Of a DNA stretch of 64,000 nt, positions 43,301 to 53,173 are shown piece by piece. Origin of the DNA: Actinokineospora terrae (GTDB lineage Bacteria > Actinomycetota > Actinomycetes > Mycobacteriales > Pseudonocardiaceae); contig NZ_FOGI01000017.1 in assembly GCF_900111175.1 (NCBI RefSeq), forward strand, positions 1 to 64,000, given 5' to 3'. A model generated the notes under the pieces. That model was not told the origin of the DNA. It made no database searches and was given only the letters and a program-made list of their open reading frames with translations. Every line of letters begins with the position of its first letter. Positions within the stretch are counted from its first letter, which is position 1. The position numbers and the translations under genes were made by a program.

Positions 43301-43651
43301 TCAGCCGGTGATGGCGTGCGCCCCGGCCAGGCCACCCCAGAACGCCGCGAGCCCGACCACCACCGACACCGCGATGGTGGCCAGCGCCCGCCGCCGCTCA
43401 CCCGCGTCGAACAGGACCAGGGTCTCGTAAGAGAAGGTCGAGTACGTGGTCAACGCGCCGCAGAAGCCGGTGCCCAGGAGCAACTGCCCGGTCCCCAGCC
43501 CGATCACGGCCCCCAGGACCAGGCTGCCCGCCACGTTCACCACCAGCGTCCCCCACGGGAACCCGGACGGACGGGGGATGGCCCGATCGACCAGATAGCG
43601 CAAGGGGGCACCGACAGCGGCACCGATCGCGACCTGCAACGCCCCGTTCAC
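43301..43651 (-). CDS. crcB: CrcB/Fluc fluoride channel subunit (downstream copy)
   Basis: A 116-residue four-helix protein with family marks GAPLRYLVDR, FPWGTLVVNVAGS and GFCGALTTYSTFSYE. Fluc channels export fluoride as dual-topology dimers; paired genes usually form heterodimers. GTG at 43651 overlaps the stop of the upstream copy (43648). Confidence 0.92.
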   Translation of the reverse strand: MNGALQVAIGAAVGAPLRYLVDRAIPRPSGFPWGTLVVNVAGSLVLGAVIGLGTGQLLLGTGFCGALTTYSTFSYETLVLFDAGERRRALATIAVSVVVGLAAFWGGLAGAHAITG

Positions 43652-44031
43652 CGCACACCCGCCAACCTGCGCGTGATGCGCGTACCGGCCGCGACGAAGA
43701 CAAGAGCCAGGACGAGCGTGCCCACCAGGTAGAGGAGCGCGAGCGGCACGCTCTCGCCGAGCATCCGCTGGAAGTCCGCGCAGTAAGCCGAGAACGTCGT
43801 GAACCCGCCCAGCACGCCCGTGCCGAGGAACGGGCGGACCAGCGGGTGCGCGGTGAACACCTCGGTCACGAGCACCACCAGGCACCCCATCGCCAGGCAC
43901 CCCACGGCGTTCACCGCCAGGATCGTCCACGGCGACGGCCACGCCGTCCCCGCCCCGTAGCGCGCCAGCGCCCCGATGACCCCGCCCGCGGAGACCACCG
44001 CTACCGGCGCCACTGCCGTCCTGTCCGCCAT
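43648..44031 (-). CDS. crcB: CrcB/Fluc fluoride channel subunit (upstream copy)
   Basis: A 127-residue four-helix protein with GGVIGALARYG, WTILAVNAVGCLAMG and GVLGGFTTFSAYCADF. Together with the overlapping downstream copy it should make a heterodimeric fluoride channel. No fluoride riboswitch could be seen upstream; instead two direct copies of GGGCACTGGAGCGG precede the start on the coding strand. Confidence 0.92.
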   Translation of the reverse strand: MADRTAVAPVAVVSAGGVIGALARYGAGTAWPSPWTILAVNAVGCLAMGCLVVLVTEVFTAHPLVRPFLGTGVLGGFTTFSAYCADFQRMLGESVPLALLYLVGTLVLALVFVAAGTRITRRLAGVR

Positions 44032-44578
44032 GCCGCTCCAGTGCCCGACCGCTCCAGTGCCCCCACCGACCCGTGCCGAAGTATCACACCAGTGTTATGG
44101 ATCGGCGGGGTGTTGTGCCCGCCGGGCCCGCCGTCGAGGATGCCGCCATGCAGTCGACCGGCGCCGCCCACCTCGTCGAGCCGCCCCAGCGCGGCGTCGT
44201 CGTCGAGGCGCCGGGAGTGGGGGCGGCCGCGACCGGGGCAGCGCGCGAGGGGTGCTCCGGGGCGGTCGCCCCAGGTCGGCGCGGAAGGCGGCCGAGACCC
44301 GGCGCCGACGGTGTCCGATTCGTCCGACCAGGTGATCGGCGACACTCAAACGGGCAACTCTGGCCCCGCCACCAGCCGCCGTCAAGGGGTTGATTTCGGT
44401 CTGTGACCTCAGGGTCAACACCATGATCACGTTCGACATCAGTGCTGGCCAAGGCCCTTGTCCCCGGAGTATGGTCTAGACCACATCACCCATCTGTCCG
44501 ATTGCCCGGCCGGGTGCACCGCCTCGAACATGAGCGGGCCCCGCGAACCGGTCGCGTGACGGTCGAAGGAGTTTGCGC
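44032..44578. other. Divergent intergenic region between crcB and ngcE
   Basis: A 547-base gap. The left half should hold the crcB promoter and the repeated GGGCACTGGAGCGG. The right third holds the dre site and the ngcE promoter and leader. ORFs seen here are low-complexity shadows with no ribosome site. Confidence 0.6.
44472..44483. promoter_or_regulatory. Perfect DasR dre core upstream of ngcE
   Basis: TGGTCTAGACCA, an exact match to the 12-base core of the DasR operator, lies 96 bases before the ngcE start. It implies control of the whole uptake operon by a GntR-type regulator responding to GlcN-6-phosphate or GlcNAc-6-phosphate. Confidence 0.9.
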
Positions 44579-46003
44579 ATGTCCGCTGCGCTTCCGCAGA
44601 ACCCCAGTCGTCGGTCGGTGCTCAAGGGGATCGGCATGGCCGCGCTCGCCGCGGGTCCGCTCTCCGCGTGCGCGTTCGGCTCGTCCGACACCCCCGCCAC
44701 CGGCGGCGCCACGGGCGAGAAGTCCACCACCAACCCCTTCGGCGTCGTGGCGAACGCCCCGCTGGAAGTGGTGATCTTCAAGGGCGGTCTCGGCGACGCC
44801 TACGCCACCGAGGTGCACGAGCCGCTCTACAAGAAGGCCTTCCCCCAGGCCGAGATCAAGCACGTGCCCACCCAGCAGATCGCGCAGACCCTGCAGCCGC
44901 GCTTCGCGGGCGGCAACGTGCCCGACATGATCGCCAACTCCGGCAGCGACATGATGGACAACGGCGCCCTGCAGGGCGAGGGCCAGCTGCTCGACCTGAC
45001 CGCGCTCTACGACGCCCCCGCCATCGGCGGCTCCGGCTCGGTGCGCGACAGCCTGCTGCCCGGCAGCGTCGAGGCGGGCTTCATCGCGGGCAAGCCGTAC
45101 ATGATGAAGTACATCTACACCGTCTACGGCCTCTGGTACGACTCCGCGCTGTTCGCCAAGAACAGCTGGGCGCCGCCGACCACCTTCGCCGAGTTCGACA
45201 CGCTGCTCGGCAAGATCAAGGCCGCGGGCATCGCCCCCTACGCCTACGCGGGCAAGAACGCCGCCTACTACCAGTACTGGATGATCGCGGTCACCGCCGC
45301 CCAGATCGGCGGCAACCAGGTCCTGATCGACATGGACAACCTCAAGGAGGGTGTCTGGACCTCCGACCCGGTCCGCCAGGCGGCCGAGGCGTGGGCGTCG
45401 ATCGGCAAGAAGTACCTCGACCCCAGCTTCGAGGGCCTCACCCACACCGAGGTGCAGACCTCGCAGAACCAGGGCAAGGTCGGCTTCTACCCGTCCGGGT
45501 CGTGGCTGGAGAACGAGCAGAAGGAGCAGACCCCGGCCGGGTTCCAGTACGCGCTGGCCCCCACCCCGAGCGTCGGCTCCTCGGACAAGCTGCCCTACGG
45601 CGCCGTCCGCGCCGCGGCAGGCGAGTCCTACATCGTGCCGTCCAAGGCGAAGAACTCCGCCGGTGGCCTGGAGTACCTGCGCGTCATGCTCTCCAAGGAG
45701 GGCGCGCGCGGCTTCACCGAGAAGACCGGCATCATCACCGTCGTCAAGGGCGCCGCGGACGGCCTGAAGCTCTCCCCGGGCACGCAGTCGTCCAACGAGG
45801 CGCTGAAGAAGGCCGGTGACAACATCATCACCTACAACCTGTTCGAGGACTGGTACAAGGAGTTCGAGACCGACCTGCGCTCCAAGACCAACGCCCTGAT
45901 GTTCGGCCGCAGCAGCGCCGAGCAGTTCTGCAAGGACGTGCAGGCCAAGGCCGACGCGATCAAGGCCGACTCCTCCATCACCAAGCAGTCCCGCACGTCA
46001 TGA
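44579..46003 (+). CDS. ngcE: NgcE-type GlcNAc/chitobiose-binding lipoprotein
   Basis: A 474-residue solute-binding protein. The Tat-type lipoprotein signal has SRRSVLKG and lipobox LSAC. The family start NPFGVVANAPLEVVIFKGG is characteristic of NgcE. It binds N-acetylglucosamine and chitobiose for the ABC transporter encoded downstream. ATG at 44579 has AAGGAG 7 bases upstream; the TTG two codons earlier is less likely. First gene of a five-gene operon, whose next gene overlaps by ATGA. Confidence 0.92.
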   Translation: MSAALPQNPSRRSVLKGIGMAALAAGPLSACAFGSSDTPATGGATGEKSTTNPFGVVANAPLEVVIFKGGLGDAYATEVHEPLYKKAFPQAEIKHVPTQQIAQTLQPRFAGGNVPDMIANSGSDMMDNGALQGEGQLLDLTALYDAPAIGGSGSVRDSLLPGSVEAGFIAGKPYMMKYIYTVYGLWYDSALFAKNSWAPPTTFAEFDTLLGKIKAAGIAPYAYAGKNAAYYQYWMIAVTAAQIGGNQVLIDMDNLKEGVWTSDPVRQAAEAWASIGKKYLDPSFEGLTHTEVQTSQNQGKVGFYPSGSWLENEQKEQTPAGFQYALAPTPSVGSSDKLPYGAVRAAAGESYIVPSKAKNSAGGLEYLRVMLSKEGARGFTEKTGIITVVKGAADGLKLSPGTQSSNEALKKAGDNIITYNLFEDWYKEFETDLRSKTNALMFGRSSAEQFCKDVQAKADAIKADSSITKQSRTS

Positions 46004-46902
46004 AGATGCCCCGCGGCGGCGCCAGGTTCGTCATCGGCTTCCTGGCGCTGCCGGTCCTCCTCTACGTGGTCTTCGTGATCGCGCCGTACCTGCAGGCGTT
46101 CTACCTCGCCTTCACCGATTGGCGCGGGGTCTCCTCGACCCCGCGCTTCTCGGGCTTCGACAACTTCACCAGGCTGCTGGCCGACCCGACCTTCTGGGCC
46201 GCGGTCGGCCACCACGTCATCCTGCTGCTGGCGCTGCCGCTGATCACGCTGGCGATCGCGCTGTTCTTCGCGTTCCTGCTCAACATGGGCGCGGGCACCA
46301 AGGGCGTGCGCGGGTCGAAGTTCTACCAGGCGGTGTTCTTCTTCCCGCAGGTCCTCGCGGTCGCCGTCATCGGCGTGCTGTTCCAGGCGGTGTACCGGCC
46401 GGACAAGGGCGGTGTCCTCAACGGACTGCTCGACCTGGTCGGCATCGCCCCGATCGGCTGGCTCACCCAGCCCAGGCTGGCGCTGTGGTCGCTGATCGCG
46501 GTCCTGGTGTGGCAGGCGGTCGGCTTCTACGTCGTGCTCTTCGCCGCGGGGATGGCCAACATCCCCAAGGAGGTCGTCGAGGCGGCCGAGCTCGACGGCT
46601 GCAGCCGGTCGCGGATGTTCTTCCAGGTCACGCTGCCGCTGCTGTGGGACACCGTGCAGGTCGCGTGGGTGTACCTGGGGATCGCCGCGTTCGACGGGTT
46701 CGCCCTCGTCGCCACGCTGTCGGTCGACCGCGGCGGGCCGGACGGGTCGACGACGGTGCTGCCGCTGGAGATCTGGCGGACCGCGTTCACCTACTCCAAG
46801 TTCGGCTACGCCTCGGCGATGGGTGTCGCGTTGTTCGTGCTGAGCCTCACCTTCGCCGTGCTCACCCTGCGGGTGACCAGGCGGGAACGGATCGAGTACT
46901 GA
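46000..46902 (+). CDS. ngcF: NgcF-type sugar ABC permease
   Basis: A 300-residue MalF-like permease with six helices. The EAA loop for ATPase contact is VVEAAELDGCSRSRMFFQVTLP. It begins with the conserved FVIGFLALPVLLYVVFVIAP. Overlaps ngcE (ATGA) and ngcG (TGATG). It pairs with NgcG; an ATPase is not encoded in the operon. Confidence 0.92.
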   Translation: MKMPRGGARFVIGFLALPVLLYVVFVIAPYLQAFYLAFTDWRGVSSTPRFSGFDNFTRLLADPTFWAAVGHHVILLLALPLITLAIALFFAFLLNMGAGTKGVRGSKFYQAVFFFPQVLAVAVIGVLFQAVYRPDKGGVLNGLLDLVGIAPIGWLTQPRLALWSLIAVLVWQAVGFYVVLFAAGMANIPKEVVEAAELDGCSRSRMFFQVTLPLLWDTVQVAWVYLGIAAFDGFALVATLSVDRGGPDGSTTVLPLEIWRTAFTYSKFGYASAMGVALFVLSLTFAVLTLRVTRRERIEY

Positions 46903-47804
46903 TGAGCAACCTCACCGTCGAGCGCCCGGCCGAGCGCGCGGAACCGGCCGGGCCGCGGCGGGCCGACAAGCGCGCCCCGAAGGTCTTCAACGGCCTCTCG
47001 CACCTGGCGCTCGCCATCTGGGCGGCCACGGTGATCCTGCCGATCCTGTGGACGTTCCTGGCCTCCTTCAAGACCAACACCCAGATCTTCACCGAGCCGC
47101 TCGGCCTGCCGAGCTCGATCAAGTGGGACTCCTGGGGGCGGGCCTGGGAGAAGGCCAACGTCGGGCAGTACATGCTCAACAGCGTGTTCGTGGTGGCGGT
47201 GTCCACCGCGGGCACCATGCTGCTCGGCTCGATGGCGGCCTACGTGCTGGCCCGCTTCTCCTTCCGCGGCAACCGGTTCATCTACGTCATGTTCGTCTCC
47301 GGCATGGTGTTCCCGGTGTTCCTGGCCCTGGTGCCGCTGTTCTTCGTGGTGCGCAACCTGGGCCTGCTCGACACCCACACCGGGCTGATCCTGGTCTACA
47401 TCTCCTACTCGCTGCCGTTCACCGTGTTCTTCCTGACGGCGTTCTTCCGCACCTTGCCCTCGCAGATCGCGGAAGCCGCCCTCATCGACGGCGCCTCGCA
47501 CACCAGGACCTTCTTCCAGATCATGGTGCCGATGGCCAAGCCGGGCCTGATCAGCATCACCATCTTCAACGTGATCGGCCAGTGGAACCAGTACCTGCTG
47601 CCGATCGTGCTGCTCTCCGGCGACGTCGAGGACAAGTGGGTGCTGACCCAGGGCATCGCCAACATCTCCACCAACGCCGGCTACCAGGCCGACTGGCCCA
47701 GCCTGTTCGCCGCGCTGACCATGACGATCATCCCGGCGCTGGCGGTGTACCTGGTGTTCCAGCGGCAGATCCAGGCAGGCCTGACCTCGGGAGCCCTCAA
47801 GTGA
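46902..47804 (+). CDS. ngcG: NgcG-type sugar ABC permease
   Basis: A 300-residue MalG-like permease with six helices. The EAA loop reads IAEAALIDGASHTRTFFQIM. The extra N-terminal 25 residues are charged and probably cytosolic. It forms the membrane channel with NgcF. The stop overlaps the GTG of the GH4 gene. Confidence 0.92.
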   Translation: MSNLTVERPAERAEPAGPRRADKRAPKVFNGLSHLALAIWAATVILPILWTFLASFKTNTQIFTEPLGLPSSIKWDSWGRAWEKANVGQYMLNSVFVVAVSTAGTMLLGSMAAYVLARFSFRGNRFIYVMFVSGMVFPVFLALVPLFFVVRNLGLLDTHTGLILVYISYSLPFTVFFLTAFFRTLPSQIAEAALIDGASHTRTFFQIMVPMAKPGLISITIFNVIGQWNQYLLPIVLLSGDVEDKWVLTQGIANISTNAGYQADWPSLFAALTMTIIPALAVYLVFQRQIQAGLTSGALK

Positions 47805-49057
47805 AACTCGCTGTCGTCGGCGGCGGCTCGACCTACACCCCGGAGCTGGTGGACGGCATCGCCCGGCTGCACACCGAGCTGCCGGTCACCGAGCTGTCGC
47901 TGGTCGACCCGGACACCACCCGGCTGGAGCTGGTGGCCGGGGTGTCGGCCAGGATCCTGGCCCGCGCCGGTCACCCGGCGCGGGTCACCACCAGCAGCGA
48001 GCTGGAACCGGGCGTGGCGGGCGCCGACGCGGTGCTGGTGCAGCTGCGCGTCGGCGGCCAGGCCATGCGCCACCAGGACGAGACGGTGCCGCTGGAGTGC
48101 GGCTGCGTCGGGCAGGAGACCGTCGGCGCCGGTGGGCTGGCGATGGCGCTGCGGACCGTCCCGGTGGTGCTCGACGTGGCCGAGCGGATCGCCGCGGTGG
48201 CGCCGCGGGCGTGGATCGTGGACTTCACCAACCCGGTCGGCATCGTGACCCGCGCGCTGCTCGACGCCGGGCACCGGGCCATCGGGCTGTGCAACGTGGC
48301 GATCGGGTTCCAGCGCCGGTTCGCCGCGCTGCTCGACGTCGACCCCGGTCGGGTGGCGCTCGACCACGTCGGGCTCAACCACCTGACCTGGGTCCGCTCG
48401 GTGTACGTGCGCGGCGAGGACGTGCTGCCGCGGCTGCTCGACCAGCACGGCGACGTGATCGCCAAGCAGGTCGGCCTGCCGGAGCACGTCCTGCGCACGC
48501 TCGGCGTGGTGCCCTCGTACTACCTGCGGTACTTCTACGAGCACGACGCGGTGGTCGCCGAGCAGCGGGTGTCGCCGTCGCGGGCGAGCACCGTTGCCGA
48601 TGTCGAGGACAAGTTGCTCGCCATCTACGCCGACCCGACCGTCGACACCAAGCCGGACCTGCTCACCAGCCGCGGCGGCGCGTTCTACTCCGAGGCCGCG
48701 GTCGCGCTGCTCGCCTCGCTGTTCGGCGAGGGCGGCGACGTGCACGTGGTCAACGTCCGCAACAACGGCACGCTGCCGTTCCTGCCGGACAACGCGGTCA
48801 TCGAGGTCCCGGCGACGGTGACCGGCGCGGGCGCGCAGACCTGGCCCATCGCCCCGGTGTCACCGCTGCTGGCCGGGTTGATCGGGCACGTGTCGGCCTA
48901 CGAGTCGCTCGCCGTGCGCGCGGCGATCACCGGCGGCGTCGACCTGGTCACCGAGGCTCTGCTGGCGCACCCGCTGATCGGGCAGGTCTCGCTGGCCGAG
49001 CGCCTCGCCGAGCGCCTGGTGGAGGTCAACCGCCCGCACCTGCCCTGGGCCTCATGA
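47801..49057 (+). CDS. GH4-family 6-phospho-beta-glycosidase
   Basis: A 418-residue enzyme of the NAD- and Mn-dependent family 4. The NAD loop is VVGGGSTYTPELVDG at the N-terminus. GH4 marks include ECGCVGQETVGAGG, the metal Cys in GLCNVAIG and the His in GLNHLTW. GH4 members cleave phosphorylated disaccharides by oxidation-elimination. Its place after ngcEFG and before a sugar kinase suggests a phosphorylated chitobiose or related glycoside as substrate. That is inference, since no PTS is present. GTG overlaps the ngcG stop. Confidence 0.88.
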   Translation: MKLAVVGGGSTYTPELVDGIARLHTELPVTELSLVDPDTTRLELVAGVSARILARAGHPARVTTSSELEPGVAGADAVLVQLRVGGQAMRHQDETVPLECGCVGQETVGAGGLAMALRTVPVVLDVAERIAAVAPRAWIVDFTNPVGIVTRALLDAGHRAIGLCNVAIGFQRRFAALLDVDPGRVALDHVGLNHLTWVRSVYVRGEDVLPRLLDQHGDVIAKQVGLPEHVLRTLGVVPSYYLRYFYEHDAVVAEQRVSPSRASTVADVEDKLLAIYADPTVDTKPDLLTSRGGAFYSEAAVALLASLFGEGGDVHVVNVRNNGTLPFLPDNAVIEVPATVTGAGAQTWPIAPVSPLLAGLIGHVSAYESLAVRAAITGGVDLVTEALLAHPLIGQVSLAERLAERLVEVNRPHLPWAS

Positions 49058-50004
49058 GGACCCTCCTCGCGGTCGACGGCGGCAACAGCAAGACCGACAT
49101 CGCACTGGTGCGCGCGGACGGCACCGTCCTGGCCCGCGGCCGGGGCCCCGGCTTCGAGCCCCAGACGGTCGGTGTCGCCGCCGCCGTCGACGTGGTGGTC
49201 CGCACCGCCGCCGAGGTCCTGGGCGCGGGCCCACCGTTCGCCGACCACGTCGCCGCCTACCTCGCGGGCGCCGACCTGCCGGAGGAAGAGGTCGCCCTCC
49301 GCGAGGAGTTCCTGCGCCGCGGCCTGGCCCCCTCGGTGGAGGTCGGCAACGACACCTTCGCCCTGCTGCGCGCCGGTTCGGCGCGCGGCTGGGGCGTCGC
49401 GGTGGTGTGCGGCGCGGGGGTGAACGCCGCGGGCATCGCCCCGGACGGCCGCGTGGCCCGCTTCCCCGCCCTCGGCCGCCTCACCGGCGACTGGGGCGGC
49501 GGCCAACACCTCGGCGAGGAAGTCCTCTGGCACGCCGTCCGAGCCGAGGACGGCCGCGGCACCCCGACGGAACTCGTCTCCCTGGTCCGAGGCCACTTCC
49601 GCGCCTCATCCGCCACCGACGTAGCCATCTCCGTCCACCGCGGCGACATCCCCCGCTCCCGACTGGGCGAACTGACCCGCCCCCTGCTGTCCTTGTCGGA
49701 CCCTGTCGCGTTGGGCCTGGTCGCGCGCTTGGCCGAGGAGATCTGCCTGCTGGGCTGCTCAATCCTCTCCCGCCTCGATCTGCTCGGTACCCCTGCTGAC
49801 GTGGTCCTTGGTGGTGGGGTCCTGACTGGCGGCGCCACCTCCCTCATGGCCGCCGTGGAGTCCGGCTATGCCGCCCGAGCGCCCTTTGCCCGGCTCCAGG
49901 TGGCGTCTCGGCCGCCGATCTTGGGGGCTGTTCGGTTGGGGCTGGATCAGGTGGGGGCGGAGTCGGGGGCGCATGAGCGTGCTGCGGCCTTCTACCGGGT
50001 TTAG
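49054..50004 (+). CDS. BadF/BadG-type N-acetylglucosamine kinase
   Basis: A 316-residue actin-fold ATPase. The phosphate-1 loop is LLAVDGGNSKTDIALV, the adenosine segment VVLGGGVLTGG and a middle loop VCGAGVNAAGI. The family phosphorylates GlcNAc and related amino sugars at O6. It fits import of GlcNAc or chitobiose followed by phosphorylation, and its product would be the DasR effector. ATG overlaps the GH4 stop (ATGA). Last operon gene. Confidence 0.88.
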   Translation: MRTLLAVDGGNSKTDIALVRADGTVLARGRGPGFEPQTVGVAAAVDVVVRTAAEVLGAGPPFADHVAAYLAGADLPEEEVALREEFLRRGLAPSVEVGNDTFALLRAGSARGWGVAVVCGAGVNAAGIAPDGRVARFPALGRLTGDWGGGQHLGEEVLWHAVRAEDGRGTPTELVSLVRGHFRASSATDVAISVHRGDIPRSRLGELTRPLLSLSDPVALGLVARLAEEICLLGCSILSRLDLLGTPADVVLGGGVLTGGATSLMAAVESGYAARAPFARLQVASRPPILGAVRLGLDQVGAESGAHERAAAFYRV

Positions 50005-50450
50005 CGGTCATCGGCTGGGTCTGAGTTGTCCACAGGGCCTGGCTTGCTCTGCCCGGTTTGTCGGTGTTGCCCGGTAAGCTGTATATCGGGGGGTGCTTTG
50101 GCGGGTTTGATCTTGAGCTGAGGGTGTTCCGGCTCTCGGTCTCGCCTGCGGCCTCGGCGGACAGACCTCGCCTTCGGCATTGGCCGGGGCGCGAGTTTCG
50201 AGCTTTGCTCGATGCGGCGAACTTGTTTTGCGCGGGGCCCCTACAACACCCGTGGCAGAACCACAAAGCAGGGGCCGAAAAGCAGGCCCTGCCGCGTGGA
50301 CGACGCTACGGCTGCTGTCCCCCCACACAAAACAAGTCCGCCCCATCGAGCCGGGTTGGCACCAGCGACTCCGAGGAGCGCTTGTCGGCCAACGTTGTGA
50401 GGGCCGGGCTGTGGGCAACGTTGTCAGTCTCGGTTGGACTCTGGGTGGTG
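50005..50450. other. Convergent intergenic region with long palindrome
   Basis: A 446-base gap between two converging transcripts. It holds the imperfect 145-base palindrome, two copies of CAACGTTGT (about 50391 and 50417) and several ORFs on both strands that lack ribosome sites. Base composition is less GC-rich than the neighbours. It does not look coding. Confidence 0.6.
50207..50351. repeat. 145-base element with 31-base inverted repeats
   Basis: Arms 50207-50237 and 50321-50351 are complementary at 27 of 31 positions, including a perfect ACTTGTTTTG block. The 83-base middle contains a smaller pairing around GCAGGG...CCCTGC. The element could be a MITE or REP-like repeat, a large bidirectional terminator or a structured RNA. 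No target-site duplication is evident. Confidence 0.7.
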
Positions 50451-51548
<1,098 letters not shown>

Positions 51549-51822
51549 CGATCACCCTCACGTCCGATTCGCGAGATACCTCGCCCAGACACACAGGCCC
51601 ACCAGAGTGCCCCATCTTCGCGATCGGCACCAGGCGAGGTTCCCGCATTGCCGGAAAGCGTCATCCGAATGCCGCACCCGGTGGTAACGAAATGGTAACG
51701 ACGTGCAGTTCTGCATTTCCCGGCGGACGGCGGGCGAGAACAGTGCGAGAGCACACCGGGCGATTCCGGCCACCGCGTGCTCGGCGGTTTCCGGTTCCCC
51801 GCAACGCTTTCAGGAGGCTCCT
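51549..51822. promoter_or_regulatory. Divergent promoter region of two sugar-transport genes
   Basis: A 274-base gap. It contains GGTAACGAAATGGTAACG, two near-copies of GGTAACGA at 51682-51700, and GCAACGCTTTCA at 51801-51812. The latter resembles a half-site used by LacI-type sugar regulators. No full palindrome was found. Confidence 0.4.
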
Positions 51823-53112
51823 GTGATCCTGTCCCGCCGAATGGCCCTCGTCACCGCTACCGCAGCCGCGCTGGTCATCGGCGCGAGCGCGTGCGGGTCC
51901 GACGCAGGCAGCCAGCCGCCACCGGGGCAAGCGGCCCTCGAGGGGGTCGGCCCGATCACCCTGGTCACCGGCAAGGACACCTCGGGCAACCTGCAGAACC
52001 AGGTCGACGAGTGGAACTCCGCGCACCCGGAGCAGAAGGTCACCGTGATCGAGCTGCCGGAGGACGCCGACGCGCAGCGCCAGCAGATGGTGCAGAACGC
52101 CAGGACCCAGTCCGACGCCTACGGGGTGCTCAACCTCGACGTCGTGTGGACCGCGGAGTTCGCCGCCAACCAGTGGGTGGTCCCGTTGCCGGAGGCGGAC
52201 TTCCCGCTCGGCGACCTGCTGCCCGCCACCGTCGAGACCGGCAAGTACTTCAAGCGCCTCTACGCCGTCCCGATCACCTCCGACGGCGGGCTTCTCTACT
52301 ACCGCAAGGACTTGCTCGACGCCGCGGGCCTCAAACCGCCCACCACCTGGGCCGAGCTGGAGCAGGCGTGCGCCAAGGTGCTGCCCGCCAGCCCCGGGAC
52401 CGCCTGCTACGCCGGGCAGTTCGAGAAGTACGAGGGCCTGACGGTCAACTTCAGCGAGGCCGTCAACTCCGCGGGCGGCACCGTGATCGGCGACGACGGC
52501 AGGCCGACGCTCAACACCGACGCCGCCCGCGCGGGCCTGCGGTTCCTCGTGGACGGTGTGAAGTCCGGCGAGATCCCGCAGAAGGCCCGCACCTTCAAGG
52601 AAGAAGAGGGCAGGCGCGCCTTCCAATCGGGTGAACTGCTGTTCCACCGGCAGTGGCCCTACCAGTACGCCAAGGCCGGCGCGACCGATGGATCCTCGGC
52701 CGTGGCGGGCAAGTTCGCCGTCGCACCGCTGCCCGGCGCGGACGGTCCCGGCGCTTCCTCGCTGGGCGGCCACAACTACGCGGTCAGCGCCTACACCAAG
52801 AACAAGAAGACCGCGGTGGACTTCATCAAGTACTCGGTGAGCGAGGAGCAGCAGCGCAAGAACCTGGAGAAGACCTCGCAGGCCCCGACCTGGGCGAGCC
52901 TGTACGACGAGGCCGACCTGGTCGCCAAGTTCCCGTACCTGACCGTGCTGAAGAAGAGCATCGAGAACGCGGTCAAGCGGCCCGCGGTGGTCAAGTACCA
53001 GGAGGTGTCGCGGGCCATCCAGGAAGCCGCCTACGGCGCCATGAGCGGCGCCACCCCGCCCGAGGACGCCCTCAAGGCGTTGCAGGACAAGCTCGAGTCC
53101 CTCACCCAGTGA
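51823..53112 (+). CDS. Extracellular sugar-binding lipoprotein (LpqY/AglE-like)
   Basis: A 429-residue solute-binding protein with signal peptide and lipobox GASAC. The fold contains DVVWTAEFAANQWVVPLPEA, YAVPITSDGGLLYYRKDLLD and AGLKPPTTWAELEQAC, like trehalose, maltose and alpha-glucoside binders. GTG at 51823 has CAGGAGG upstream. It heads an operon with two permeases; the nearby GH13 alpha-glucosidase suggests alpha-glucosides as cargo. Confidence 0.9.
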   Translation: MILSRRMALVTATAAALVIGASACGSDAGSQPPPGQAALEGVGPITLVTGKDTSGNLQNQVDEWNSAHPEQKVTVIELPEDADAQRQQMVQNARTQSDAYGVLNLDVVWTAEFAANQWVVPLPEADFPLGDLLPATVETGKYFKRLYAVPITSDGGLLYYRKDLLDAAGLKPPTTWAELEQACAKVLPASPGTACYAGQFEKYEGLTVNFSEAVNSAGGTVIGDDGRPTLNTDAARAGLRFLVDGVKSGEIPQKARTFKEEEGRRAFQSGELLFHRQWPYQYAKAGATDGSSAVAGKFAVAPLPGADGPGASSLGGHNYAVSAYTKNKKTAVDFIKYSVSEEQQRKNLEKTSQAPTWASLYDEADLVAKFPYLTVLKKSIENAVKRPAVVKYQEVSRAIQEAAYGAMSGATPPEDALKALQDKLESLTQ

Positions 53113-53173
53113 GCCAGGTCGGCGGTGGGGCACCCCCAGGTCCCGCCGCCGACCACCCCTGTGGAGGTGCGTC

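Noticed and set aside
43990..44110. Fluoride riboswitch ahead of the crcB pair
   Set aside because: The conserved riboswitch core could not be matched in the leader on the coding strand.
44073..44393. 106-residue ORF upstream of ngcE
   Set aside because: No ribosome site, Arg/Gly/Pro-rich low-complexity product, and ORFs overlap it on both strands.
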